From contig OU015672.1 of the NCBI GenBank assembly GCA_907165275.2, positions 3,702,501 through 3,766,500 on the forward strand: a stretch of DNA of 64,000 nucleotides, in the 5' to 3' direction. Every line of letters begins with the position of its first letter. Positions within the stretch are counted from its first letter, which is position 1. Positions 47,123 through 57,375 of the stretch are shown here, in pieces. A program made the position numbers and the translations under genes. The notes below the pieces were generated by a model, which was not told where the DNA came from, did not search any database, and saw only the letters and a list, made by a program, of their open reading frames with translations. Source of the DNA: Zygaena filipendulae. Lineage: Eukaryota; Arthropoda; Insecta; Lepidoptera; Zygaenidae.

Positions 47123-47648
47123 AATAGTTACTGTTAAAGTACGTGTACACTGTACAGATAGTACGTACCCACGTATACATATAATATTTAAATTTAATAG
47201 AACAAGTCGTTAGGAGTTGGACACAATGCTTTCATATTAGACATAATTTTTTACATGTAATGAACACGAATATTCAAAAATAATTACCATACATACATAC
47301 ATATACATAAATAAAACTAAATTGTTTGTGATTACAGATATTTCTGATTCAATTTTTTTTTTGTTCGTAATCAAATTCGATACCATCTGAGTACAAAGAG
47401 TACAAAATGCCGATTCGACGAAAATAGTTATATTTGCTTCGGTCATGTGTTTTTGGTAGAACATCAAACCCTTTAAAACTCACAGCATTTATAGAATAAC
47501 TTTGGAATCAACATAGGTACTACTCTAGTACATAGCTACTTTTTAACTGATTTAAGGATTTAACGGTATATCGCTGTGTATCCTGAGGGAATATCTAAGA
47601 CCACACGAACGCAGAGCCGCGACTCGCGAGCCCAGCTATCCTTACCAC

Positions 47649-47755
47649 ATATCTTATCTTATCTTATCTTATCTTATCTTATCTTATCTTATCTTATCTT
47701 ATCTTATCTTATCTTATCTTATCTTATCTTATCTTATCTTATCTTATCTTATCTT
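47649..47755. repeat. (ATCTT)n pentanucleotide microsatellite
   Basis: About 21 uninterrupted copies of TATCT/ATCTT. It abuts the 5' end of a Helitron. Confidence 0.95.
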
Positions 47756-47998
47756 AATATATATAAATCACGTGTCACGTTGTTTGTTCGCGATGGAGTC
47801 CGAAACTACTGAACGGATTTTGATAAAATTTGGTATTGTCCAACTTAAAAGATAGGATAGTTTTTATCCCGGAATTCCCGCGGGAACTCAGGAATTAATG
47901 CAGGGAACTGCTTATTACCGTAAACTGCAGCACTTTTTTCCCGCAATTCCCGCGTGAACTCCGAAATTACCGCGGATGAAATCGCGGAGGACAGCTGG
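47756..47998 (+). mobile_element. Helitron, ATATATATAAATCACGTG subfamily
   Basis: ATATATATAAATCACGTGTC start; two CCCGCGGGAACTC-type blocks; end CGCGGAGGACAGCTGG. Confidence 0.7.
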
Positions 47999-48000
47999 TA

Positions 48001-48488
48001 ATATTATAAATGTGAGTAAAATGTTTTGTTCGTAACGCTTGCACGGTTTAACTACACAGCCGAACACCATGAAATTTTGCATACACGTTGTACAGAGAAA
48101 GACATGGGCTATTTTAATCCCGGAATAGACTTACGTATGAAAATCAAAATTCTATTCAGTCCGTCTTTTAGATTAATAAAAAATAATAGACCCGTATTTT
48201 TTGCTTTTTTCAATTTATTGAAAAAATACTAAGATAAAACGCATTAACGTTTAGGAGTGGGGGCTTTTGACGTCATAACGTGCTATAAACTGTAGCACGG
48301 CGTGACGTCACGCGACATTTCAACTTAATGTGTCTCCGTTATTTTATGATTAGGTAAAAAATGAAAAAATACGTGTCCAATATTTTTTATTAATCTACAA
48401 GACGGACTAAAAATTCAAATTTGGTTGACAAGCCCATCCTCGCGGAAACTCCGAAACTAACGCGGGTGAAACCGCGAGGAACAGCTAC
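48001..48488 (+). mobile_element. Helitron split by an ATGGGC-type MITE
   Basis: TAATATTATAAATGTGAGTA, ACCATGAAATTTTGCATACA, then the MITE (48130-48435), then CTCGCGGAAACTCCGAAACT and GTGAAACCGCGAGGAACAGC. Confidence 0.68.
48130..48435. mobile_element. ATGGGC-type MITE inserted in a Helitron
   Basis: It begins after the Helitron phrase TTTTAATCCCGGAAT and ends before CTCGCGGAAACTCCGAAACT. Within it are ATTCTATTCAGTCCGTC, TTTTGACGTCATAACGTG, CTACAAGACGGACTAAAAAT and TTGACAAGCCCAT. Confidence 0.55.
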
Positions 48489-48907
48489 TGCGTAATAATG
48501 CTGTTTGAATTACGTTATAAATAGTATGCAAGTATTTGCTTAAATGAGCCGTGACTATCGGACCGACCACTCATTGGAACCAGTAACCAATAGGTTTACT
48601 ATTGGTCAACGGTTGGCCCGTGCAACACCGGCCCAAAGAAACGCACTAAGTGGCAAATATGACGTGTGAAGTTTTTAAAAGCGCCTCCCAAGTGGTATTG
48701 AATGTTGTGTACATTTTATTGTGCGCAATCGTTAATGTACAAAGCTCTTAGATAGTAAATATAATATGGTTATAGCGGATGAAGTAATAGCTGAAAATGA
48801 CGCGCGCGTCAATATTGCTGCTTCTGTTCAACTGGACTCTTCAATTTTATTGTGCGCAATCGTTAATGTGCATAGTATAATATACAAAACTAGATAGTAA
48901 ATATATT

Positions 48908-49515
48908 TTTCATTACTCATACTCGGAAAGTAGGTCTGAAGTTGCCTGAGAAGCGGGTTGAAAGTAACCCTTTTCAGCCCTAGGGAGAATCGCTTTCAAC
49001 TGACAACTGTCAAATTATTAAAAAAAAACTAGGTCTATTTTCACATTTCTATTGAACCATGTTTCAACTTTCTGTACAGCCAGCGCGATGTAAAATTGAA
49101 ATAACGTAAAGTTTAAGTAGGTATTAATTAAAATAAAATTCACTCACTTTTTCTTAAGTTAATTCCTATTTATATTTTTTTATTTTCTTTAATTAATACT
49201 TAATAATTAAAGAAAATATTTTTTTTAGGTCGCCACAATGTAAATAAAAAATACTGGCTGAATAGCTAGCCGGCCAAAGAAAAAGAAATAGGTGGGAAAG
49301 TGTCAAGCGACTATCCGATCTTCACTCATTTTTTCTTTAGCTAATTCCTATTTTTATTTTGACTTTCCTTGCATTCGTAATGAAAAGCACAGTGTTACCC
49401 TCGGGAGAAAGACTTATTTAGTCCCTCGATCTATTGGCGCCCTCGCTAGGCTCGGGCGCCAAACCCCGTCTCGGGACTAAATAAGTTACTTTCACCCCTA
49501 GGATAACAATGTACT
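48908..49515 (-). mobile_element. Hairpin-capped element, family 2, copy 3 (tandem with copy 4)
   Basis: On the plus strand it runs from TTTTTCATTACTCATACTCG to GGATAACAATGTAC. It differs from copy 4 at only a handful of positions I could see (for example CTGTACAGCC versus CTATACAGCC, CTAGGCTCG versus CTACGCTCG). Confidence 0.72.
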
Positions 49516-49517
49516 AT

Positions 49518-50125
49518 TTCATTACTCATACTCGGAAAGTAGGTCTGAAGTTGCCTGAGAAGCGGGTTGAAAGTAACCCTTTTCAGCCCTAGGGAGAATC
49601 GCTTTCAACTGACAACTGTCAAATTATTAAAAAAAAACTAGGTCTATTTTCACATTTCTATTGAACCATGTTTCAACTTTCTATACAGCCAGCGCGATGT
49701 AAAATTGAAATAACGTAAAGTTTAAGTAGGTATTAATTAAAATAAAATTCACTCACTTTTTCTTAAGCTAATTCCTGTTTATATTTTTTTATTTTCTTTA
49801 ATTAATACTTAATAATTAAAGAAAATATTTTTTTTAGGTCGCCACAATGTAAATAAAAAATACTGGCTGAATAGCTAGCCGGCCAAAGAAAAAGAAATAG
49901 GTGGGAAAGTGTCAAGCGACTATCCGATCTTCACTCATTTTTTCTTTAGCTAATTCCTATTTTTATTTTGACTTTCCTTGCATTCGTAATGAAAAGCACA
50001 GTGTTACCCTCGGGAGAAAGACTTATTTAGTCCCTCGATCTATTGGCGCCCTCGCTACGCTCGGGCGCCAAACCCCGCCTCGGGACTAAATAAGTTACTT
50101 TCACCCCTAGGATAACAATGTACTA
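49518..50125 (-). mobile_element. Hairpin-capped element, family 2, copy 4 (tandem with copy 3)
   Basis: It is directly repeated after copy 3, separated by TA, and followed at once by the family 1 copy B sequence TTTTGTACCATTTGCTC. A 62-codon frame starting MGKCQATIRSS occurs in both copies and is a by-product of the near identity. Confidence 0.72.
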
Positions 50126-50134
50126 TTTTGTACC

Positions 50135-51085
50135 ATTTGCTCAAAAAAGTGACATTCTATGCCACAAAAAACGAACATAACAATAGTCATTTTTAATCTG
50201 TTAAAAACAGGGAAAGAAAATTGTACTGAATTGCATTCATCCTCTAGGGGGAGAATGTGATTTAAATTTGGAATACTTACCGATATTTATTCTGAACTAC
50301 ATCTGTCTCTACACCCAGAGAGAAGGTAATCACTACACCATTGAGTTGGTATATAAAGCATTATACATACATTTGACCATTTGCACGCTTCGAATCATAT
50401 GCGGCGTTCGCGGGCAAAGGCTGTTTGCAAATGGAATGCTGCCTTTAAAAAAATTACGCGCGCGATTCTTACCGCCGCACTCAGAGTCGACTTTAATGAT
50501 TACTTAGTTAAATATAGATTTTTAAAACAAAACTGCCGCAATCAGAGACGTTCAGTAAATTAATGTTAATTGGCATTTAATGAGATGCAACTTAATTAGT
50601 TGAATGCCAATTAACATTAATTTATTAAACTTGTCTGGTTGCGGCAGTTTTGTTTTAAAAAGCTATACTTAACAAAGTAATCATTAAAGTCAACTCTGAG
50701 TGCGGCGGTTAATAAACCAACAGTTTAAAAAAAAGCAAAAATGTAACTCTCTCTATCAATAATTGGACCAATGTTTCGAATGTTAACTTTTACTTATAAT
50801 TGTCATTATTTTTAATAAATGCTTATCTCATATTATTATTGTGTTAATTTTTTCGCAAATGGTACGAAAAGTAGAGTATTTTCCAAGGGGATAAAGCTGT
50901 CTAATAGGATAAAGTCTTGGGTGAACCGTGAACATAAATCCCTCGCTACACTCAGGACTCGTCTCGTTAGTTTTTAACACCCTCGCTACGCTCGGGAGTA
51001 AACCTCGAGTCCTTCGTTACGCTCGCGATTCAAATCGTTACACACGACAGAAGACACTGCTTTATCCCCTTGGTTAATAATCTAC
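50135..51085 (-). mobile_element. Hairpin-capped element, family 1, copy B (inverted, interrupted by a MITE)
   Basis: It is homologous over its length to copy A: shared strings include CTCAAAAAAGTGACATTCTA, TGCATTCATCCTCTAGGGGG, TTGACCATTTGCACGCTTCG and GGAATGCTGCCTTTAAAAAA. The hairpin cap (about 50880-51072) has three or more CTCGCTACGCTCGGG-type words. A PIF-like MITE interrupts it at 50472-50708. Confidence 0.6.
50472..50708. mobile_element. PIF/Harbinger-like MITE inserted in family 1 copy B
   Basis: Termini CCGCCGCACTCAGAGTCGAC and its near inverse sit between perfect TTA repeats (50469-50471, 50709-50711). The homologous site in copy A (near 43850) is uninterrupted and has a single TTA (TAA on the plus strand), which proves the insertion and the 3-bp duplication. 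Confidence 0.88.
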
Positions 51086-51435
51086 TAATATACATTTAAG
51101 AGGGTGAAGTACCTAATAGCTGCAAAAGACGCGTGCGTCAGTATAGTTGCTTCTGTCTGGATAACCTTCCTGGAAAGTCCTTAGTCAGACACCGTGGATG
51201 CTAATGGGAAGACTGTTAAGTAGCTTCTCTCCAGTGACCAGTCACAGTATTAGTGGAGGGAGAATGTTTGCGTGTTGTTATAATGGGCATGATGACAAGG
51301 TATAATAATAATAAGGCGGTCATCCTCGACACGGACCTTAACCACCGGTAGCTTGGTGTGGCTTGAGGTTTTTTATAATATTATTTTATAAACTTATATT
51401 GTAAAAGCCTAAATTAAGATATATAAATACCCACC

Positions 51436-51690
51436 CACTTCACAACACAGATCTACTTGATCCCACAGTAAGCTATATATATGTAAGCTTGTGTCGTGGA
51501 AACCAAGCAATCGTGGTATATACTTACTACATATTATTATTTATTACATACCTATATATATTATGCTCCCAGATTGAAAAATGGAACCCTGTGTTCATCA
51601 CACAAAGTCCACCCCCACCGGAAATCGAACCCGGAACCCCTAGATTAGCGGGTAGGCATGGTGACCTACTGCGCCAACCGGTCGTCAAAC
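51436..51690 (-). mobile_element. tRNA-derived SINE
   Basis: On the minus strand: GACGACCGGTTGGCGCAGTA (A-box region) and GGGTTCCGGGTTCGATTTCC (B box), then GGTGGGGGTGGACTTTGTGT and a body to CACAGATCTGTG-like TGGGATCAAGTAGATCTG. It shares the full body with 63469-63740. Confidence 0.8.
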
Positions 51691-51710
51691 TAAAAAATCT
51701 ATTAATACGT

Positions 51711-52020
51711 TACGTATAAAAATAAAAATTCTATTTAGCCCGTTAGTTACATAGAAAAATAATAGACACGAAGTTTTTGCTTTTTCCATTCATTGAAAAA
51801 AATACTTAGATAAATCGCATTAAAGTTTAGGAGCCCGTGACGTCATATAACTAAGTACGTATAAAGGGTATCAAAGGTGTGACGCCACACAGAATTTCAC
51901 CTCAATGTATCGCCGTTATATTTTTATTACCTACGTAAAAAAAGGAAAAATACGTGTGCAACATTTTTTATTAATCTACAAGACGGACTAAAAATTTATA
52001 TTTAGCCATCATGCCCATTA
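51711..52020. mobile_element. ATGGGC-ended MITE
   Basis: AAAATTCTATTTAGCCCGTT, GAGCCCGTGACGTCATATAA, CTACAAGACGGACTAAAAAT and CATCATGCCCATTA match the elements at 33004 and 48130. Confidence 0.5.
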
Positions 52021-52346
52021 TTATAATTATTATAATTTGGAACCTTTTGGTTTAAAATATTTGACTTTTGACTTGGACTTTGATTGAAAGACATACTTTA
52101 TACAATTATACCTATAATTTACGACTGTTCTAATAAATAAACTTTTTTTCTATTTATTGCACACAAAAGAACTCTAAGCACATATAACAAGACATAAAAT
52201 GCCAATTTTATCGCATTGTTGGGATAGCTATTTAGCGACGTAGCGCGTTGAGAGTAAAATTTTTACATATGTACAACGGATGTGACGCATGAAGTTGAAG
52301 GAAATGACGCGTATGAAGTTGGATACGGACGCATCATTTTATTTAT

Positions 52347-52583
52347 TCACGTCAAGAGATTTTTTACTATACTTTTGTGAAACTCGAATAACTCCTCGGC
52401 TTGATGTTGCGTTTTTGCTTGGAGACGAGTTATCTTTAACATTGATCTAAATTCCACCTTACGTGACCAAACTGGATAGATCAAACCGTCATTTTCTTCC
52501 ATGCTAAGTAGGCAAGTACTAAGAAAACATAAACAATGTTGAGGCGTAGTTAAGGACACAGAGGGCAAACCCTGACACTGCAT
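52347..52583 (-). CDS. Weak candidate terminal coding segment, unidentified
   Basis: A minus-strand frame reads a mostly charged C-terminal part (from about MEENDGLIYPVWSRKVEFRS to HQAEELFEFHKSIVKNLLT) and ends in TGAATAAA, so a polyadenylation-type signal overlaps the stop. The C-terminal half looks like a coiled or helical segment rich in K, E and Q. Possible acceptors lie at TTTTCTTAG and CCTACTTAG just upstream of the methionine near 52500. Neither gives a phase match to the candidate exon at 53386. It may be a chance frame, a transposon relic or the last exon of a small gene; AATAAA is common in AT-rich DNA. Confidence 0.22.
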   Translation of the reverse strand: MQCQGLPSVSLTTPQHCLCFLSTCLLSMEENDGLIYPVWSRKVEFRSMLKITRLQAKTQHQAEELFEFHKSIVKNLLT

Positions 52584-52808
52584 AATGATAGTTGTACAAA
52601 CATAATCTGTACCAAGACTAACACAATCTAATTCTGCCTCTGTTGTCCTGGTACTTTGACTAACAAACTATTGTATTTAACACAACCTTAACACAATCGT
52701 AACAAACATGTTTACGTTTAATTAAATGTGCCTTGCCTTGACTTATTCATGTTAATTAATTATATGAATTACCAAAAACTATTTTAATAATTAACGTTTA
52801 TAAAATAC

Positions 52809-53012
52809 GAGCTGTCCCCCGCGGTTTCACCCGCGGTAATTTCGGGGTAAAAAGTACCCTATGTCACTCAGGAATACCGTAGCTTCCTATAAGTGAAAGA
52901 ATTTTCAAAAACACTTCAGTAGGTCTTGAGATTACGGACTAAAACGTCACAAACTCACAAACCCAAAACTCACAACTCACAAACTTTACCTCATTATAAT
53001 ATTAGTATAGAT
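52809..53012 (-). mobile_element. Helitron (Lep1-like)
   Basis: AGCTGTCCCCCGCGGTTTCA, GGGGTAAAAAGTACCCTATG and TTATAATATTAGTATAGA at the 5' end. Confidence 0.7.
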
Positions 53013-53385
53013 TTGCTAAATAAATTAATATTTATAATGATTGACGTGTTGCGTGTGTTTGCATCTTTATTATTTTCTTCTTTTCTATACGAAATACTAT
53101 TCAATCTTATAGAGAGGTAAAGTTTTTTAAGTTGGTATCTAAGGATTAACAACCATATACAGCCTGTTACAGAACGGTGTAGTCATATTAAAGGATCGTG
53201 CAGTGTTAATGGTATAGAACAATAAGCCACTAGTACTTAACGCAAAAATCCAACTTCACAAATTCACACTAATAAAAAAACATATTTTTGGTATCGACAC
53301 AAACAATGTCACATCACTAGTGAGGTCATGAACCGCTCAAAGATAACGAGTTCGCTGACCCGGTTTTCACGAACTTACGACTTAC

Positions 53386-53400
53386 CCCCCGATTTGCCAT
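53386..53400 (-). CDS. Candidate first coding exon (five codons) with a perfect donor
   Basis: On the minus strand an ATG in the context CTCTCATGG is followed by GCA AAT CGG GGG (MANRG) and then GTAAGTCG, a textbook 5' splice site in phase 0. The 29.7-kb exon also begins in phase 0, so this could be the translation start of the same gene across a ~24-kb intron. Other coding exons may lie between and were not found. The upstream 500 bases are unusually GC-rich and promoter-like. The ATG choice is an inference: an alternative frame through the same donor (reading AYAPTRLSWQIGG) has no nearby start. Confidence is low because short exons are easy to imagine in noncoding DNA. Confidence 0.3.
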
Positions 53401-54130
53401 GAGAGCCTGGTAGGCGCGTACGCCTAAGTGCCGGTAGCGGGCCGACGCAGCGCGGCGGCAAACTTCAAAGGGCATGTTTCATTGCGACTTGCGACTTGCG
53501 AGTTGCAAATTGTTTTCAACAACGTCGCGTGGTGTAGGTAGGTACCTACGTGATACGTAACGTAATTAAACTTGTCGTCAATATTATTGGAATTTGAGAC
53601 GAAATCTTCCACTTCACTTGCCAAAAAATACTTTAAATACACTGCACTATTAAAATTTTGTGGCAATGTTGGTTTCATATTATTTGGATCACAAAACACT
53701 GTATGATGCTAAGTTAAGAATAATATCGCTGGTTCTGGTCACACAACAACACTCGAGGATGTTGGCTTTTGATTATTATCGTCTTGAAGAATACGCAAAT
53801 TTGAATGATCACTTGTAATCACAACAATTCATAACATAACAGTTGTTTACTCGTGTTTACAAACGTTATTATTTGCCTCCATCTCGTTTCTTATTTCCTA
53901 GTAAGAACGGCGCAACGTAGTACCACAGTAGGAGGCGGCGTTATCAAAGGAAGTGCCGACTGTAACCGCGCAGCGCGGCTGACGGCTCGCACAGTAGCAG
54001 GCGGCGTTATCAAAGAAAATGACGAGCGCCACCGCGCGGGCGGCTCACTTCAAAGAACTGGCGTTAAATTTTTTTTCTTTCAATGACGAAGTAGGTAGGT
54101 AGTGCACACGTGGCACGTCACACGTGTTAT
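53401..54130 (-). promoter_or_regulatory. GC-rich promoter-like region upstream of the candidate first exon
   Basis: The stretch holds several GC-rich blocks (for example 53435-53465 and 53925-54055) in an AT-rich window. Two copies of a ~17-base unit, GAGGCGGCGTTATCAAAG and CAGGCGGCGTTATCAAAG, sit at about 53930 and 53998. On the minus strand each reads CTTTGATAACGCCGCCT, a TCF/LEF-like site beside a GCCGCC element. Two CACGTG-type E-boxes surround 54105-54128. A 91-codon frame on the minus strand (53424-53699) has no recognisable domain and is probably 5' leader or chance. Promoter role is inferred from composition and the adjacent donor. Confidence 0.3.
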
Positions 54131-54755
54131 CACTGGAATCATGCATCAGAATCATGATTCATGATCACGGCTCGTATTCAATCCAGCATTATCTCTCGCA
54201 TCCGGCACTCATACTCGTATGTCGATATTTTGGTAACACTGGTAGAAACACATGAGAAACTAAGTCAGCGGGTAGGTACGATGGAAGTGGTGCCGTTGTC
54301 GACGATCATCCCACAGTACACACCAAACTTTTACACGAATTACCACGCCGAGATTTCCTGCAGCACTACGTTCTGCAGGTGGTTCTTGGGTTCTCTTTGA
54401 AGTGCTCCAGTATTTGACACCTCCAATTGCGGGTCCCATGCACCCGGGCGAAGTTCCAAGTGCGGACGGAAGGATCCAGTCCAGTCAGCAGTCACGGCTA
54501 AGGTCAGCCACCGAAATTCACCCACTGATTTACCTTCAACAAATCTATCCCAGAACAACTTTCGAACTTCACACGGGCTAACTCAAGCTGCACTGACACA
54601 GTTTTATTTCGTAGTGTTCACTGTTGCTTAATAAAGATATTTGTGATTTAATAACAATTCGAAATACCGAACTTTACTCCTGAACAAACAGTAAGCGACT
54701 GGCGAGTGGCGACTGATCTGCTAAATACCTAAGAAATGAATTTTTGAAGTATTAT
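54131..54755. other. GC-moderate stretch, no gene supported
   Basis: Overlapping frames on both strands (54161-54400 plus, 54340-54558 minus) show no family. AATAAA at 54630 on the plus strand could end a transcript or an LTR; no partner LTR was found. Confidence 0.35.
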
Positions 54756-55703
54756 AGCACGGGAGCCCAAGAAGGGATTTGTGATTTACTAAAGCGCGTC
54801 AGATTAACATAAGGGAGATACCTTGCATCTCTACACAGAGTCACGCATCTAGGATAACCGATCAGAATAGATGAAAAATCGATAGATAGAAATACTCGGG
54901 CGTGTGAAATTAAAATAAAGTGTGCATATGAATAATCTGACGATTTGAATATCACGTAAGGGAGTAAAAGGATCACAAAATTGCAAAAAAAAAAACACCA
55001 CCTTGATATTCTCGAGTGTAGTTGATTTTTTTTTTGAAGTAAATAATTCAAGGATGGAAAAAAATCTGCCAATTTCCACAAGCCGAAAAAAACAAAAATT
55101 GAATGTATTATAAAATATTTTTTCATGCTATTTTCTGTGTATTTTATTTATCACATTTAGTAACCTAAAAAAAAATCTCATTTTTTTTAAGCCATCAGAT
55201 TAAAAGTATTCCTCCAAATAATCTTCAGATTATTATTGGTCAGAACGACTAGTACATCAAGCTGAACCGTCTGCATAAAAATCTGACGCGCTCGAGTATT
55301 TTAAAATAGCTATATTTTTTTTTTAATTTTCCAAAGGCCGCCACGCGTTTGCGTTAAGTGCGAATCGTCAGTTTTTTAAATGGGACCTTTTTTGGGTTCA
55401 CTTAACATGGGGATGTTGAAATCTGACGCGCTCGAATAATTTTCTTTTCTTCAATTTTGACCCTTCCATACAGTGACCCCTACAATGTAAACCTCCATCA
55501 TCAAATACCGTGGAGTAAACTATCAATATCTGACTTCCTCGAATATTATTATTAATATGTGACTGTGTTATTTTTTTTTACATTTTTGAAACTCTGTAGA
55601 ACTGAAAGAAAAAACATCATATTTTAACCTTATTTCGTTTCTACCTCCTAATCTTCAAAACTCAATAGGTCCCAATGACGCTCGAGTAGATCCCCATTAA
55701 TGG

Positions 55704-55905
55704 GCTTATTACACTACTTCTAATTTAGGGAATCTAAATCGGATACAATTTAAGATCAGTTAGTGAGAGAGATAGCGAGTGATCACACACTAAATTGTAC
55801 CCTAAATCGACTACTCTAGGGTACATTTTAATGTAGTGTGATTACTTGCTCTCTCTCTCACTCACTGATCCTAAATCGGAACCAACTGTTCTAACTTCGA
55901 TTACA
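55704..55905. repeat. Foldback (palindromic) unit
   Basis: TTACACTACTTCTAATTTAG, GATCAGTTAGTGAGAGAGAT and ATAGCGAGTGATCACACAC on the left are mirrored by GTAGTGTGATTACTTGCTCT, CTCTCTCACTCACTGATC and CTAAATCGG on the right. Confidence 0.55.
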
Positions 55906-56484
55906 CTTTCCGATTTCTTGGATTGGTGTCTGACAAATTGTAAAGTGTGATAAGCGTTTTAGCATTGTCAGCTCCGGTACTATTTAGGTTCCGGTAGTTT
56001 TTTTACTACCATCGCTCCGTAAATAGGGTCCCTTACTATTTCAGAACCATTTTTGACCTATGTAAACAACAGAACTATTTCCAAAAAGATAATAAGGAAA
56101 TCCAGAACTACGTGAGAGGCGACTAGAACTCACTGATTTTTTTATTTGACATTGGGGGGCCAACTTCACAGGCGTGTACAAACGGTTGTTTTTTTCGTTT
56201 ATTTTCACAACCACAAGTGCATCAAACCTACTTCCCGTTGACCTACAATCATGCAAGAAGCAATATTTTAGATACAGCACAAGTAAAGGGTAAACTCCAA
56301 AACCCGTAAAGTAGTTACATAATTATTATTTTTTCTGAAATTTATTTGCAGTTAGTCTGACCGCGACCTATTGATGGGTGAGAGGACAAAATTTTCCCGA
56401 TGACAAAGTGAAGTTTGTACCGCAATCTTCTTTACCACGAACTATTTACATATCTACAAAATTGTACAGAACCGTCAATGCGCT

Positions 56485-56870
56485 AGACTCGCACTTGGCC
56501 GGTTTTTTCCATTTTCACCGCTCGCCCCGTACCGCCGCGCCACCGTCGCTCCTTAGGTTACCTATTCGTTTTTGTTTACATTTCTTTACTACCTCGTAAC
56601 TTCTAATGTCTTAGTAGTTTTTTTTTTATTTTGTGCACGCTGTTTCTTTGCTATTTAGGCGAGTAGACTCGCACTTGGCCGGTTTTTTTTCCATTTCCAC
56701 CGCCCGCCCCGTACCGCCGCGCCGCCGTCGTTCCCTAGGCAACCTATTTGTTTTTGTTTACATTTCTTTACTACCTCGTAACTTCTAATGTCCTAGTAGT
56801 TTTTTTTATTTTGTGCACGCTGTTTCTTTGCTATTTAGGCGAGGAGACTCGCACATGACCAGTTTTTTTT
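56485..56870. repeat. 180-bp tandem duplication plus partial third unit
   Basis: Units begin at TAGACTCGCACTTGGCCGG (about 56485 and 56665), with a degraded third start GGAGACTCGCACATGACCAG at 56844. Each unit contains CCCCGTACCGCCGCGCC, TTTGTTTACATTTCTTTACT, TACCTCGTAACTTCTAATGT and TTTGCTATTTAGGCGAG. The phrase TCGCACTTGGCCGG occurs in a very common lepidopteran repeat. Confidence 0.85.
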
Positions 56871-57375
56871 AGCAGACTGCAGAGGTTAAACACAGACAGA
56901 AAACTAAAAGAAAAGAATGCAGAAATTATTTATTTTATTCCTTCTACTTTCCTAGTAACTTTTAGAACGATGCGCGGTGGGTTGCGGCCCTTCAGGAAAT
57001 AGGCCGCGCCTATTTCATAATGGCCGCATGAGCCAGAACGAGATAGATATATCATTCATTGTACAATCGGCGCGTGCAAGATACCAAGGCCGCAAAGGTC
57101 GAGCTCTGCGGTGGTGCGCTTGGGCAGGGGTCATTGACTTGTTATCTGACCGATTCAATTGATTGCTAGTGATGTGTAGAGGCAAGTAAAAAAAGCTAAG
57201 TCGATAAAATTTTATCGTATTTTATTTCTTCGTATCAGCACTGCCATCACGGTTCAATCATTCTTTACCATTAACATTACACGATCGTTTATTATGACCA
57301 CACCTTTCGGTAACAGGCTGTATTAATCTGACGCGCTCGAGTATTTCTATCCATCGATTTTTTTTCTTTGCTTAT

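Noticed and set aside
47576..47812. Frame reading repeated ILSYL
   Set aside because: It is a translation of the (ATCTT)n microsatellite.
49292..50089. Two identical-looking 62-codon frames (MGKCQATIRSS...)
   Set aside because: They recur only because the two element copies are near identical; the other two copies are in noncoding elements and no domain is visible.
54161..54558. Retroviral or LTR-retrotransposon gene
   Set aside because: No protease, reverse transcriptase, integrase or paired LTR could be seen; frames on both strands are short.
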